A stretch of DNA of 64,000 bases from Caballeronia sp. TF1N1 (GTDB taxonomy: Bacteria > Pseudomonadota > Gammaproteobacteria > Burkholderiales > Burkholderiaceae), in contig NZ_CP084626.1 of NCBI RefSeq assembly GCF_022878925.1, positions 1,984,001-2,048,000 on the forward strand. The letters run 5' to 3'. Below the pieces are notes generated by a model. The model was not told where the DNA came from. It ran no database searches and saw only the letters and a program-made list of their open reading frames with translations. Shown here one piece after another: positions 26,133 through 35,718 of the stretch (the first letter of the stretch is position 1; each line of letters starts with the position of its first letter). The position numbers and the translations under genes are program-made.

Positions 26133-27112
26133 TTGACTCCCTCCCCGCGTTCCATGCGCAGCAGCATCAGCTTGGACAACGCGAGCACGACGAACGTGAT
26201 CACGAACAGGATGAGCCCGAGTTCCATCAGCGCCGACGTATGCAGGCCGGGGCTTGCTTCGGCGAATTCGTTGGCGAGCGCCGAGGTGATGCTGTTGCCC
26301 GGCGAGAACAGCGACACGTTGTCGAGCAGATTGGTGTTGCCGATCACGAACGTCACCGCCATGGTCTCGCCGAGCGCGCGGCCGAGGCCGAGCATCACGC
26401 CGCCGATCACACCGGCGCGCGTGTACGGCAACACGATCTTCCACATCACTTCCCAGGTCGTGCAGCCGATGCCGTATGCCGATTCCTTGAGAAGCACGGG
26501 CGTGACTTCGAAGACGTCGCGCATCACCGAGGCAATGTACGGAATGATCATGATGGCGAGGATCACGCCCGCGCACAGAATGCCGATACCGATAGGCGCG
26601 CCCTTGAAGAACATGCCGATGACTGGCACGTCGCCGAGCAGATGGCCGAGCGGCTTTTCGAAGTATTCCGCGAAGATCGGCGCGAACACGAGCAGACCCC
26701 ACATGCCGTATACGATCGAGGGAATCGCCGCGAGCAATTCGATGGCGACACCGAGCGGCCGGCGCAGCCACGCTGGCGAGAGTTCCGTGAGGAAGAGCGC
26801 AATGCCGAAGCTCACCGGCACGGCGATGATGAGCGCGATGATCGACGTGGCAATGGTGCCGTAGATCGGCACGAGCGCGCCGAAGCTATCGGTCTGTGGG
26901 TCCCACTCCGCGCGCCAGAGAAAGCTGAGTCCGAACTTTTCGATGGTCGGCATCGACGCAATGACGAGCGAAACGATGATGCCGCCAAGCAGAAGCAACG
27001 TCACCACGGCCGCGAGCCGCGTGATGCCGCCGAATATGATGTCGCCGAAACGGCTCGGCGCGCGCTGCGTATGCGCGGCCGGCGGTGCCGACGCTAAGTT
27101 GATGTCCGACAT
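26129..27112 (-). CDS. pstC: Phosphate ABC transporter permease PstC
   Basis: 327 residues from ATG 27112 (MSDINLAS), chosen over the upstream ORF start because AAGG lies just before it and the extra N-terminus would overlap the stem-loop after pstS. Six membrane helices; the EAA-type loop is [20 protein letters not shown]. The region between helices 1 and 2 ([20 protein letters not shown]) is typical PstC. Partner of PstA. Confidence 0.95.
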   Translation of the reverse strand: MSDINLASAPPAAHTQRAPSRFGDIIFGGITRLAAVVTLLLLGGIIVSLVIASMPTIEKFGLSFLWRAEWDPQTDSFGALVPIYGTIATSIIALIIAVPVSFGIALFLTELSPAWLRRPLGVAIELLAAIPSIVYGMWGLLVFAPIFAEYFEKPLGHLLGDVPVIGMFFKGAPIGIGILCAGVILAIMIIPYIASVMRDVFEVTPVLLKESAYGIGCTTWEVMWKIVLPYTRAGVIGGVMLGLGRALGETMAVTFVIGNTNLLDNVSLFSPGNSITSALANEFAEASPGLHTSALMELGLILFVITFVVLALSKLMLLRMERGEGVK

Positions 27113-27142
27113 GGGAGCCTTGGTTGTGCTGCTTGTCAGAGC

Positions 27143-27170
27143 GCGCGGCACGTCATTCGACGTGCCGCGC
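27143..27170. promoter_or_regulatory. Strong stem-loop between pstS and pstC
   Basis: GCGCGGCACGTC (27143-27154) and GACGTGCCGCGC (27159-27170) form a perfect 12-bp stem with a 4-base loop. It has no T-tract on the minus strand. Such hairpins after the gene for a binding protein often protect its mRNA or partly block transcription, so that PstS is made in excess over the permeases. Confidence 0.65.
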
Positions 27171-27238
27171 GGCATTGCCTGCACTGCATTTCCGTCCTGA
27201 CTTCAAGAGCTTAGGACAGTTTCAGACCATGGTACCGC

Positions 27239-28270
27239 TTACTGCGCAACCGCCTTGCCCGACGCGTCCTTGACCTTCGCCTTCCATTGCGTGCGGATTT
27301 CGGCGACGACCGAATCCGGCAGCGAGATGTAGTCGAGATCGTTCGCGGCTTGGTTGCCGTTCTTGAACGCCCAGTCGAAGAACTTCAGCGTTTCCGTGCC
27401 TTGCGGCGCCTTGTCCTGCGTGGCGTGCAGCAGAACGAACGTTGCACCGACGATCGGCCATGCGTTCTGGCCCGACTCGTTCGTGAGGATCTGGTAGAAC
27501 GACTTCGACCAGTCCGCGCCGGCAGCCGCCGCCTTGAAGGTTTCCGTCTTCGGCTCGACGACCGTGCCAGCCGCGTTCTTGAGACCCACGTAGGTCATCT
27601 TGTTCTGCTTGGCATACGCCCACTCCACGTAGCCGATCGCGCCCGGCAGACGCTGCACGAACGCCGCGACGCCGTCGTTGCCCTTGCCGCCCGTGCCCGT
27701 CGGCCAGTTGACCGTCGAACCTTCGCCGACCTTCGACTTCCACTCGGGATTCACTTTCGACAGATAGTTCGTCCAGATGAAGCTCGTGCCCGATCCGTCG
27801 GCGCGGCGCACCACGGCGATGTCGGTATCCGGCAGCTTGACCTTCGGGTTCAGCGCGGCGATAGCCGGGTCGTTCCACTTCTTGATCTTGCCCAGGTAGA
27901 TGTCGCCGAGCACTTCGCCCGACAGCGTCACTTCACCGGCCTTCACGCCCGGCACGTTGATGACCGGCACCACGCCGCCGACGACCGTCGGGAACTGGAA
28001 CAGGCCTTCCTTCGTGAGTTCTTCATCTTTCAGCGGTGCGTCCGAGCCCGCGAAATCCACCGTCTTCGCGATGATCTGTTTGACGCCGCCCGACGAGCCG
28101 ATGCCTTGATAGTTCACCTTGCCGCCGCCCGTTTTTTGGTAGGCGTCAGCCCACTTGGTGTAGATGGGAGCTGCGAAGGTGCTGCCCGCGCCGGTGATAT
28201 CCGTGGCGAATGCGGAGACGGCGAACATTGCGCCGATGACGCCGGCCAGCGCGGATTGCATCAATTTCAT
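27239..28270 (-). CDS. pstS: Periplasmic phosphate-binding protein PstS
   Basis: 343 residues with a Sec signal peptide ([10 protein letters not shown], cleavage after AFA at about 22). The mature protein starts [20 protein letters not shown], the classic PstS opening with the phosphate-contacting Ser/Thr residues. [17 protein letters not shown] and GSSGGVKQI are the other ligand loops. It captures phosphate in the periplasm and hands it to PstCA. First gene of the operon behind a Pho box. Confidence 0.97.
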   Translation of the reverse strand: MKLMQSALAGVIGAMFAVSAFATDITGAGSTFAAPIYTKWADAYQKTGGGKVNYQGIGSSGGVKQIIAKTVDFAGSDAPLKDEELTKEGLFQFPTVVGGVVPVINVPGVKAGEVTLSGEVLGDIYLGKIKKWNDPAIAALNPKVKLPDTDIAVVRRADGSGTSFIWTNYLSKVNPEWKSKVGEGSTVNWPTGTGGKGNDGVAAFVQRLPGAIGYVEWAYAKQNKMTYVGLKNAAGTVVEPKTETFKAAAAGADWSKSFYQILTNESGQNAWPIVGATFVLLHATQDKAPQGTETLKFFDWAFKNGNQAANDLDYISLPDSVVAEIRTQWKAKVKDASGKAVAQ

Positions 28271-28318
28271 GAGACCTCCAGAGTGTGTGAGCGTGTAGCG
28301 AGAGAACCGACACGGCGA

Positions 28319-28352
28319 AATATAGGCACTCTTCGTGACAGTACCGTGACGT
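28319..28352 (-). promoter_or_regulatory. Pho box and promoter of the pst-pho operon
   Basis: On the minus strand ACGTCAC (28352-28346), GGTA, CTGTCAC (28341-28335) form two 7-bp direct repeats 11 bp apart, matching the CTGTCAT-N4-CTGTCAT Pho box. Ten bases further on is TATATT (28324-28319), a good -10 element with no -35, as expected of PhoB-activated promoters. The pstS ATG follows about 50 bases downstream. Confidence 0.88.
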
Positions 28353-28421
28353 TTGATGAACGCCGCGTGTCATTGCGCTTACGCACTGAAAGTCGAACGT
28401 GCGTTGGCTTGTAACCAAAGA

Positions 28422-28445
28422 AAAAGCGGACCGTAGTCCGCTTTT
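28422..28445 (-). terminator. Intrinsic terminator after glmM
   Basis: AAAAGCGGAC (28422-28431) / GTCCGCTTTT (28436-28445) with a 4-base loop, followed on the minus strand by TTTTTCTTTGG. It separates the glmM unit from the pst promoter. Confidence 0.85.
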
Positions 28446-28474
28446 GGTGAGACGTGACGCGCTTTAGGGATCGT

Positions 28475-29833
28475 CTACGAAGTTGCGTCCTTCACGACCT
28501 GAGCAATCGTTTCCGCGTGTCTAACCGCATCCTGATGCGCCGCCGCTTCCACCATGACGCGCAGTACCGGTTCGGTTCCCGAGGCGCGAATCAGTACCCG
28601 CCCGTGCGATTCGAGGGCCCGCTCGGCATCTTCGATCGCGCGGCGAATGGCCGCATTATTTTTCCAGTCCGCGTTCGGACTCATGCGCACGTTGATCAGT
28701 TTCTGCGGAAACAGGCTGACGCCGTCGAGCATGTCCGCGAGGGATTTGCCACCGCGCTTGATGGCGGCGAGCACAAGTAGCGCGGACACGATGCCGTCGC
28801 CCGTGGAATGCCGGTCGAGCGAAAGAATGTGGCCCGAGCCTTCCGCACCGAGTTGCCAGCCGTTCTCGCGCAGCTTTTCGAGCACGTAACGGTCGCCGAC
28901 GGCCGCGCGCACGAACTTCACGCCCGCCTCTTTCAACGCCACTTCCACGGCCATGTTGGTCATCAGCGTGCCGACCGCGCCATCCACCTTGCCGTCCGTC
29001 GCAATGCGGTCCTTGACCAGCACGTAGAGCAGTTCGTCGCCGTTGAAAAGCCGGCCGGTGGAATCGACGACTTGCAGGCGGTCAGCGTCGCCATCGAGCG
29101 CGATGCCGATATCCGCCTTGTGTTCGAGCACCGTGCGCACGAGCGCATCGGGCGCGGTGGCGCCGACTTTATCGTTGATATTGAAGCCGTTCGGCGACAC
29201 GCCAATAGGCACGACTTCCGCGCCCAGTTCGTGGAACACGTGCGGCGCGACGTCATAGGCGGCGCCGTGCGCGCAATCGAGCACGATCTTGAGGCCGCGC
29301 AGATCGAAGCTCGCCGGGAAAGTGCTCTTGCAGAACTCGATATAGCGCCCGCCCGCGTCGTCCAGACGCTTCGCCTTGCCGAGACGCTCGGAGGGCGCAC
29401 AAGCCATCGGCTGGTCGAGCTGCGCTTCGATTTGCAGTTCGACTTCGTCCGGCAGCTTGTTGCCGTCGGCGGAGAAGAATTTGATGCCGTTGTCGTCGTA
29501 CGGATTGTGCGATGCGCTGATCACCACGCCCGCCGAAAGCCGCAGCGCGCGCGTGAGATACGCGACGCCGGGCGTGGGCATCGGGCCTGCGAGCATCACG
29601 TCGACGCCCGCGGCGGAAAAGCCCGACTCCAGCGCGGCTTCGAGCATGTAGCCGGAAACCCGCGTGTCCTTGCCGATAAGCACCGTCGGACGGTTGCCCT
29701 TTTGCGGCGAACGGTCCGCTCCCGCGAGCACCTTGCCGGCCGCGTAACCCAGCCTGAGAACGAAATCCGGTGTGATCGGCGCCTCGCCGACGCGCCCGCG
29801 AATTCCATCAGTTCCAAAATATCGACGTGCCAT
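28475..29833 (-). CDS. glmM: Phosphoglucosamine mutase GlmM
   Basis: 452 residues. Catalyses glucosamine-6-phosphate to glucosamine-1-phosphate on the way to UDP-GlcNAc. Hallmarks are [14 protein letters not shown] at the N-terminus, the phosphoserine loop [19 protein letters not shown] (Ser about 101), the metal loop [13 protein letters not shown], the sugar loop in [18 protein letters not shown] and the phosphate-binding [14 protein letters not shown]. Downstream of ftsH and folP in the conserved ftsH-folP-glmM order. Confidence 0.97.
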   Translation of the reverse strand: MARRYFGTDGIRGRVGEAPITPDFVLRLGYAAGKVLAGADRSPQKGNRPTVLIGKDTRVSGYMLEAALESGFSAAGVDVMLAGPMPTPGVAYLTRALRLSAGVVISASHNPYDDNGIKFFSADGNKLPDEVELQIEAQLDQPMACAPSERLGKAKRLDDAGGRYIEFCKSTFPASFDLRGLKIVLDCAHGAAYDVAPHVFHELGAEVVPIGVSPNGFNINDKVGATAPDALVRTVLEHKADIGIALDGDADRLQVVDSTGRLFNGDELLYVLVKDRIATDGKVDGAVGTLMTNMAVEVALKEAGVKFVRAAVGDRYVLEKLRENGWQLGAEGSGHILSLDRHSTGDGIVSALLVLAAIKRGGKSLADMLDGVSLFPQKLINVRMSPNADWKNNAAIRRAIEDAERALESHGRVLIRASGTEPVLRVMVEAAAHQDAVRHAETIAQVVKDATS

Positions 29834-29926
29834 TGTTGCTGACCCTCCTCGCGGACATATGGCGCCTGTTCTTGGCCCGCGACATGTGTTGATCGATTCG
29901 GCGCGTGCGCCTTCGCCGAAGTTCTT

Positions 29927-30895
29927 TCAATGCTTCTCGTGATGCGTGGCGTCTCTCGTGGCTCGCCAGATTTTCAGCGCATCCACGGTTTCCGCGACGT
30001 CGTGCACGCGGATGATCGCCGCACCGCGCTCCGCCGCGCAAACCGCCCCGCTCACGCTCGCCGCAAGCCGTTCGTTCGCCGCGCGCCCGGTGACTGCGCC
30101 GAGCATCGACTTGCGTGACATTCCCGCGAGCAGCGGATACCGCTTGCCTACCGGCAGCGTCGCGGCGAGGTTCGCCAGCAGCGCGTAATTATGCTCGACG
30201 GTCTTGCCGAAGCCGAAGCCCGGATCGAGACTTACCCGCTCCAGCGCGATCCCCGCCTGCGCCAGCGCCGCGACTCGTTCGGCGAAAAACGCACGGACGT
30301 CCGCGATGACGTCGGCGTACACCGGCTCGCGAAGTTGCATCGTGCGCGGTTCGCCGAGCATATGCATCACGCACAAGCCGCAGTTACTGTCTTTAACGGC
30401 ATCGAGCGCGCTTTCCTGACGTAAACCCCAAATGTCGTTGATCATGTCCGCGCCTGCATCGAGCGCGGTGCGCATCACGGCGGGCTTGTAGGTATCGACC
30501 GAAAGCGGAACGTTCATGTCCCGCAACGCTTCGACGATCGGCACCACGCGCTCCAGTTCTTCAGCAAGCGGAACCGGCGGCGCGCCCGGACGAGTCGATT
30601 CGCCGCCAATATCGATGATGTCCGCGCCGTCGGCAAGCATGCGCTCGGCGCGCGCCAGAGCGGCATCGCGCGGAAGGAAGCGGCCGCCATCGGAGAACGA
30701 GTCAGGCGTGACGTTGAGAATGCCCATCACGAGCGGGCGTTCGAATGTCAGCGTGAACCGACCGCATTGCAGCGGCTGCGCTGAAAGCTGGGAGGGAGAT
30801 GGAGTGATCAAGCGTGTCGGAAAAAAGCTGGATTGCTGCAAGGGGCGTAACGCACGCGCGAAGTGTGATCCGATGTGTGCGCCGTCGTGAGCCAT
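29927..30895 (-). CDS. folP: Dihydropteroate synthase FolP
   Basis: 322 residues if ATG 30895 is used. Makes 7,8-dihydropteroate from pABA and the pterin pyrophosphate in folate synthesis; target of sulfonamides. Motifs: VMGILNVTPDSFSDGGRF, DIIDIGGESTRPGA, DMINDIWGLR, LDPGFGFGKTVEHN and RVHDVAET. The start is uncertain: the family core begins about 45 residues later (LQCGRFTLTFERP), no start has a clear Shine-Dalgarno, and the ftsH terminator ends only a few bases before ATG 30895. An internal TTG is possible. Confidence 0.9.
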   Translation of the reverse strand: MAHDGAHIGSHFARALRPLQQSSFFPTRLITPSPSQLSAQPLQCGRFTLTFERPLVMGILNVTPDSFSDGGRFLPRDAALARAERMLADGADIIDIGGESTRPGAPPVPLAEELERVVPIVEALRDMNVPLSVDTYKPAVMRTALDAGADMINDIWGLRQESALDAVKDSNCGLCVMHMLGEPRTMQLREPVYADVIADVRAFFAERVAALAQAGIALERVSLDPGFGFGKTVEHNYALLANLAATLPVGKRYPLLAGMSRKSMLGAVTGRAANERLAASVSGAVCAAERGAAIIRVHDVAETVDALKIWRATRDATHHEKH

Positions 30896-30900
30896 AAAGC

Positions 30901-30935
30901 AAAAATGGGCCGGAGTGCGATGCACACCGGCCCAT
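30901..30935 (-). terminator. Intrinsic terminator after ftsH
   Basis: ATGGGCCGG (minus strand from 30935) pairs with CCGGCCCAT (ending 30905), 13-base loop, followed by TTTTTGC. It lies between ftsH and folP, so folP needs readthrough or its own promoter. Confidence 0.85.
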
Positions 30936-30952
30936 GATCGGACTAGGAGAGC

Positions 30953-32839
30953 TTAGGCCGGCGCGGTTGCGCTGCCCGGCTTGACTTCCGTGCCGCTGTT
31001 GCCGCCCGGAGGCGTATCACCCGAAGGCGGCGGCAGGTTCTTTGGCGGACGCGGCGGACGATCCTCCATGATGTCCGTGATCTGGTCTGCGTCTATGGTT
31101 TCCCATTCGAGCAGCGCCTTCGTCATGGCTTCCACGCGCGCGCGGTTGTCTTCCAGCAGCTTGCGGGCGAGCTGGTACTGCTCGTCCAGGATGCGGCGGA
31201 TTTCCGAATCGACCTTTTGCAACGTGGCTTCCGAAACCGTCTTCGCGCCCAGCTTGCCGAACATGCCTTCGGGTTCGGTGTCGACGTAGACCATCGTGCC
31301 AAGCGTGTCCGACATACCGTAGCGCGTCACCATGTCGCGGGCCATCTTGGTCGCGCGCTCAAAGTCGTTGGACGCGCCGGTGGACATGGAATTCAGGAAC
31401 ACTTCTTCCGCTGCTCGGCCGCCAAACAGAATCGCGATTTCTTCCAGCATCTTGTCGCGATACAAATTCACGCGGTCGTGTTCAGGCAATTGCCAGGTGA
31501 CACCCAATGCCCATCCGCGCGGCATGATCGTAACCTTGTGCACCGGATCGGCATGCGGCAACAGCTTCGCCACCACGGCGTGACCGGACTCGTGGAAAGC
31601 CGTGTTGCGACGTTCTTCCTCGCGCATGACAGCCGACTTGCGCTCCGGACCCATGAAAATCTTGTCCTTCGCGTCTTCGAAGTCCTGCATCTCGACGATC
31701 CGCTTGCCGCGACGCGCCGCAAAAAGCGCAGCTTCATTGACGAGGTTTGCGAGATCGGCACCCGAGAAGCCCGGCGTACCACGCGCGATGACCGAAGCGT
31801 CGACGTCGTTCGCAATCGGCACCTTGCGCAGATGCACCTTCATGATGTGTTCGCGACCGCGAATGTCCGGCAGACCGACATACACCTGACGGTCGAAACG
31901 ACCCGGACGCAGGAGCGCCTTGTCGAGCACGTCGGAACGGTTCGTCGCAGCGATCACGATAACGCCGGAATTCGCTTCGAAGCCGTCCATTTCCACGAGC
32001 ATCTGATTGAGCGTCTGCTCGCGTTCGTCGTTACCGCCGCCCATGCCGGCGCCGCGATGACGACCGACCGCGTCGATTTCGTCGATGAACACGATGCAAG
32101 GCGCGTGCTTCTTTGCTTGCTCGAACATGTCGCGAACGCGAGCCGCGCCCACGCCGACGAACATTTCCACGAAGTCGGAACCCGAGATGCTGAAGAACGG
32201 CACCTTCGCTTCACCCGCGATAGCGCGAGCCAGCAGCGTCTTACCCGTGCCAGGAGGCCCGACTAGCAACACTCCTCGCGGGATGCGGCCGCCCAGCTTC
32301 TGGAATTTCTGCGGGTCGCGCAGGAAGTCGACGAGCTCGGACACTTCTTCTTTCGCTTCGTCGCAACCCGCGACATCGGTGAAATTGATAGCGTTATTGT
32401 TTTCGTCGATCAGCCGCGCTCGCGACTTGCCGAACGAGAAGGCCCCGCCTTTGCCGCCCCCCTGCATCTGCCGCATCATGTAAAACCAGAAACCGATGAT
32501 GAGAATGGTCGGTCCAAGATAGTACAGCGCGGAAACCAGCGCGTTGGGTTCATCGTCAGCCTTGCCGCTAACCTGAACGCCGTATTTCATCAGATCGCCG
32601 ACCATCCAGATGTCGCCAGGCGACACGATTTGGTATTTCTGGCCGTCTGCCGGAGTGACCGTCAGATTCCGCCCTTGAACGGTGACATTCTTCACCTTGC
32701 CGTTCTTCGCGTCGTCCATGAACTGCGAATAGGACACACCTTCCTGGACGCGGGGCTTATCGAACTGCTTGAACACCGTAAACAGCACCAGTGCGATCAC
32801 GAGCCACACTGCCGCTTTAGAGAACATATTGTTGTTCAA
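30953..32839 (-). CDS. ftsH: ATP-dependent zinc metalloprotease FtsH
   Basis: 628 residues from TTG 32839 (GAGGAG 8 bases upstream; next residues [13 protein letters not shown]). Two membrane helices (about 5-25 and 102-122) flank a periplasmic domain. The AAA+ domain has Walker [15 protein letters not shown], Walker [13 protein letters not shown] and the second-region-of-homology arginines. The M41 protease has [10 protein letters not shown] zinc ligands. It degrades membrane and short-lived cytoplasmic proteins and controls LPS synthesis in related bacteria. The C-terminal tail is proline-rich. Follows rlmE as in E. coli. Confidence 0.97.
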   Translation of the reverse strand: MNNNMFSKAAVWLVIALVLFTVFKQFDKPRVQEGVSYSQFMDDAKNGKVKNVTVQGRNLTVTPADGQKYQIVSPGDIWMVGDLMKYGVQVSGKADDEPNALVSALYYLGPTILIIGFWFYMMRQMQGGGKGGAFSFGKSRARLIDENNNAINFTDVAGCDEAKEEVSELVDFLRDPQKFQKLGGRIPRGVLLVGPPGTGKTLLARAIAGEAKVPFFSISGSDFVEMFVGVGAARVRDMFEQAKKHAPCIVFIDEIDAVGRHRGAGMGGGNDEREQTLNQMLVEMDGFEANSGVIVIAATNRSDVLDKALLRPGRFDRQVYVGLPDIRGREHIMKVHLRKVPIANDVDASVIARGTPGFSGADLANLVNEAALFAARRGKRIVEMQDFEDAKDKIFMGPERKSAVMREEERRNTAFHESGHAVVAKLLPHADPVHKVTIMPRGWALGVTWQLPEHDRVNLYRDKMLEEIAILFGGRAAEEVFLNSMSTGASNDFERATKMARDMVTRYGMSDTLGTMVYVDTEPEGMFGKLGAKTVSEATLQKVDSEIRRILDEQYQLARKLLEDNRARVEAMTKALLEWETIDADQITDIMEDRPPRPPKNLPPPSGDTPPGGNSGTEVKPGSATAPA

Positions 32840-33012
32840 AGCACCACTCCTCACTCATAGACGGGCGCCTACATAAACCTTGCGGCGCCACCAAAGCATT
32901 CTAATCCAGACCGCAAACCCCTGCCATAAGGTTTATCTACCGCGCAAATAGCGGAAGACAGGGGTTTTTCGGCATATTCGGCGAAAATATCGCTATTTTT
33001 CGCCGAAATGAT

Positions 33013-33687
33013 TTACTCGTGTTCCACAGTCGGATGTTTGAGCCGCCGCCCGAGTACAAAAGTCTCCGACGATTTGTCGCGAGACGCCTTGGGCTTGCGC
33101 GGCGCCACCACTTTGAACTGGTGCTTGAACTTCTCGACGATTTGGCTGTAACCGCTGCCGTGAAAACATTTGACCAGCAACGCACCGTCCGGTTTCAGAT
33201 GGTTCTGCGAGAACTCCAGCGCCAGATCGCAAAGATGTTCGATACGCGCTGCATCCGCGCTCGCCACGCCAGACAGGTTTGGGGCCATGTCGGAAATAAC
33301 AAGGTCTACCTGACGCTCGCCAACAATTTCCGCGAGTTGCGCAAGCACGGCGTCTTCGCGGAAGTCGCCTTGAATGAAGGTGACATCGGCAATGGGGTCC
33401 ATCGGCAGAAGATCGAGCGCGATGATCGTGCCGTCTATACCGCCTTCGCGCTGCGCATCGCGCTTCGCGCCCTGAGCGAGTTTGTTACGCGCGTACTGAC
33501 TCCACGAGCCGGGCGTCGAGCCGAGGTCGACGATCACCTGCCCTGGCTTGATGAGCTTGTCCTGCTCGTCGATCTCCTTGAGCTTGTACGCCGCGCGCGC
33601 GCGATAGCCCTCGCGCTGCGCCATCTTCACGTAAGGGTCGTTGATGTGGTCATGCAACCACGAATGATTAAACCGGTTCTTTGCCAT
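33013..33687 (-). CDS. rlmE: 23S rRNA 2'-O-ribose U2552 methyltransferase RlmE (FtsJ/RrmJ)
   Basis: 224 residues. SAM-binding motif [16 protein letters not shown] and the catalytic K-D-K-E set: Lys35 ([10 protein letters not shown]), Asp in [12 protein letters not shown], Lys in [11 protein letters not shown], Glu in [10 protein letters not shown]. It methylates U2552 late in 50S assembly. rlmE-ftsH is a conserved heat-shock-related pair, and here the two are 173 bases apart on the same strand. yhbY diverges upstream. Confidence 0.95.
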   Translation of the reverse strand: MAKNRFNHSWLHDHINDPYVKMAQREGYRARAAYKLKEIDEQDKLIKPGQVIVDLGSTPGSWSQYARNKLAQGAKRDAQREGGIDGTIIALDLLPMDPIADVTFIQGDFREDAVLAQLAEIVGERQVDLVISDMAPNLSGVASADAARIEHLCDLALEFSQNHLKPDGALLVKCFHGSGYSQIVEKFKHQFKVVAPRKPKASRDKSSETFVLGRRLKHPTVEHE

Positions 33688-34010
33688 TCAAACTGAGCCC
33701 ATGCTGCGCGCCGGGGACTAACCTCTTGCGCGCGTGCTTATTCTTGCTGTATCGCGCAATGCTTTTAGCGGATAATACGCGTCTTGTCGGCCGGACCGGT
33801 TCCCGTGCGCTGCAAAGCGCTCGAAATTTGCGTTTCCGGCCTATTTGTTTATTCGGGCGGCTTGCCCAGCACTTCAGGTGCTTTTCATCTGATCGGTCCA
33901 TGACGGCGCCGCGTGTCCATACCGCCCGCGCTTCGTGCGTCCGACAGCGCTGCAACGCCCAGCCGACGCCAAACCCGCCGCCCACATTTTAGTCGAGTCC
34001 CTTATTCCAC
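33688..34010. other. Divergent promoter region of rlmE and yhbY
   Basis: 323 bases between two divergent starts. A GATAATAC sequence at 33771 could be a plus-strand -10 element for yhbY, but no well-spaced -35 accompanies it. No ORF here looks real. Confidence 0.4.
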
Positions 34011-34553
34011 ATGCCAGCTCTTAAACTTTCCCCGGCCCAGCGCGCCGATCTGCGCTCCCAGGCTCACGCCCTCAATCCGGTCGTGCTCGTCGGCGCCGAA
34101 GGCCTGACCGAGGCCGTGCTGAAAGAAATCGGCGTGCACCTCGAAGCGCATCAGCTCATCAAGATTCGCGTGTTCGGCGACGAGCGTGAAGCACGCGTTG
34201 GCATCTACGACGAAATCTGCGATCGCCTGGATGCCGCACCTGTTCAGCATATCGGCAAGCTGCTCGTGATCTGGAGACCGGAAGGCGCCGCGCCCGCCAA
34301 GACCCGCACCGCCCGCACCCGCAGCACCATGCCGCCGAGCGCTGGTGAAATTGCCGAGGAGCGTTCGACCAAGGGTCGCGCGCCGCGCATCGTCAAGGCC
34401 GTCAAGATCACGCGCGACGCACCCGCCGTCAAGAAACCCCGCAAACAAACGCTCAAAGTGCTAGGTAACGAACGCGTCACCGCGGGCGGCAACGTCAAGC
34501 GCGCGAAGAAGCGTCAGGCTGGCTCGAAGCGTCAACATCAGGCCGTCAAATGA
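34011..34553 (+). CDS. yhbY: CRS1-YhbY-domain RNA-binding protein
   Basis: 180 residues. The first ~95 residues are a YhbY domain (LSPAQRADLRSQAHALNPVV, EIGVHLEAHQLIKIRV, IGKLLVIWRPE), a compact fold that binds pre-50S ribosomal particles. The rest is a basic, alanine/threonine-rich disordered tail of about 85 residues that E. coli YhbY lacks; such tails are common in Burkholderia homologues. Divergent from rlmE, as in many proteobacteria. Confidence 0.9.
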   Translation: MPALKLSPAQRADLRSQAHALNPVVLVGAEGLTEAVLKEIGVHLEAHQLIKIRVFGDEREARVGIYDEICDRLDAAPVQHIGKLLVIWRPEGAAPAKTRTARTRSTMPPSAGEIAEERSTKGRAPRIVKAVKITRDAPAVKKPRKQTLKVLGNERVTAGGNVKRAKKRQAGSKRQHQAVK

Positions 34554-34554
34554 T

Positions 34555-34595
34555 GAGACGGCGCGGACGATGATTCAAAACGTCCGCGCCGTCTC
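34555..34595. terminator. Long stem-loop after yhbY
   Basis: A perfect 15-bp stem (GAGACGGCGCGGACG at 34555-34569 with 34581-34595, 11-base loop) starts at the yhbY stop. It lies between convergent genes and probably ends transcripts from both sides, although neither side has a long T-run. Confidence 0.65.
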
Positions 34596-34609
34596 TCGCA
34601 GCATCTTCT

Positions 34610-35125
34610 TCAGCTACGCGCGCGCTTGGCCGCGACCTTCGCGGACTTGCCCTTCGGCACGATCTTGACAGGCGCCGCACCGGGCAAACGCCACACGAGC
34701 GCAATACCGCACAGGCATTCGATCAAATAAATCGCGCTCGAAATGCCATGCAGAACGCCGAACTCCTTCGCATAAGGCGAATTCGCGAGTTCCATCCCCG
34801 CTTCCTGCGCCGAGATGCGCAGCGAATTCATGAACGGCTGCAACGCGAAGTATCCGACGAGCACGCACACCAGCATGACCGCGACGAGCCACCGCACGCG
34901 CTTGTAGTCGACGATGCCGCTCTTCACGAAGCGATTGCCGATCAGGATCAGAATCAGCGCGCTGACCACGCCGATATACGCTTCGATGCGAAAGAGCTGC
35001 GCCGCCACCGATCCCGCCGACGTACGGTCGAGCACCGAAAAGAGCACGGGCGCGGCGACGAGACCGAGGGTCAGCAAGCTGCCGACCCAAATCATCGTCA
35101 CCGTGCGAAAGAGTCGATGCTCCAT
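34610..35125 (-). CDS. DUF4149-type membrane protein
   Basis: 171 residues with four hydrophobic helices: TMIWVGSLLTLGLVAAPVLF, IGVVSALILILIG, WLVAVMLVCVLVGYFAL and ISSAIYLIECLCGIALVW. The spacing resembles the DUF4149/TMEM205-like family. The C-terminus is lysine-rich and cytoplasmic. Its ATG shares a base with the greA stop (TGATG), so it is translationally coupled to greA. Function unknown. Confidence 0.8.
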   Translation of the reverse strand: MEHRLFRTVTMIWVGSLLTLGLVAAPVLFSVLDRTSAGSVAAQLFRIEAYIGVVSALILILIGNRFVKSGIVDYKRVRWLVAVMLVCVLVGYFALQPFMNSLRISAQEAGMELANSPYAKEFGVLHGISSAIYLIECLCGIALVWRLPGAAPVKIVPKGKSAKVAAKRARS

Positions 35126-35601
35126 CAGACGTATCGAACAGCGATGATTTCGTACTCACGCGCGCCGCTCGGGGCCTGCACCGAGGCGACGTCGCCCTCC
35201 GTCTTGCCGATCAGCGCGCGCGCAATGGGCGAGCTGACGGAGATGAGACCGTGGTCGATGTCGGCTTCGTCGTCGCCGACAATCTGATACGTCACCTTAT
35301 GACTCGACTCGAGATCTTCCAATTCGACGGTCGCGCCGAACACCACGCGGCCTTCCGCTTCGACCGTTTTCGGGTCGATCACTTGCGCGGCGGCAAGCTT
35401 CGATTCGAGATCCGCAATGCGGCCCTCGATAAAGCCCTGCTTTTCTTTCGCGGCATCGTACTCCGCGTTTTCCGACAGATCGCCCTGCGCGCGTGCTTCC
35501 GCGATCGAGTTGATGACCGCGGGACGCTCGACAGCCTTCAGGCGTTGCAATTCGTCGCGCAGCAACTCCGCGCCGCGCTTCGTCAAGGGAATCGTGCTCA
35601 T
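35125..35601 (-). CDS. greA: Transcription elongation factor GreA
   Basis: 158 residues from ATG 35601. An N-terminal coiled coil (about 1-75) carries the acidic tip ([20 protein letters not shown], with DLSENAEY) that reaches into the RNA polymerase secondary channel and stimulates cleavage of backtracked RNA. A C-terminal FKBP-like domain follows ([27 protein letters not shown]). It lies downstream of carB but behind a strong intrinsic terminator whose T-tract ends 27 bases before the start. Confidence 0.96.
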   Translation of the reverse strand: MSTIPLTKRGAELLRDELQRLKAVERPAVINSIAEARAQGDLSENAEYDAAKEKQGFIEGRIADLESKLAAAQVIDPKTVEAEGRVVFGATVELEDLESSHKVTYQIVGDDEADIDHGLISVSSPIARALIGKTEGDVASVQAPSGAREYEIIAVRYV

Positions 35602-35627
35602 AGACAATCCACAAACAAAAACAGCCG

Positions 35628-35688
35628 TAAAAAAATTACCGCGGTTAAGCGCATCTCCCCAGAACGAGAAGACGCCGCTTAACCGCGG
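35628..35688 (-). terminator. Intrinsic terminator between carB and greA
   Basis: A 13-bp stem (CCGCGGTTAAGCG / CGCTTAACCGCGG, arms at 35639-35651 and 35676-35688) with a 24-base loop is followed on the minus strand by TAATTTTTTTA. It ends the carAB transcript and lies in the immediate greA leader. Confidence 0.88.
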
Positions 35689-35718
35689 CTCGTGATACTT
35701 GGACCGGTAATCGAAGCC

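Noticed and set aside
26133..26771. N-terminal extension of the pstA frame
   Set aside because: Arg/His-rich sequence antiparallel in frame to pstC; GTG 26132 with a strong Shine-Dalgarno and a 4-base overlap is the real start.
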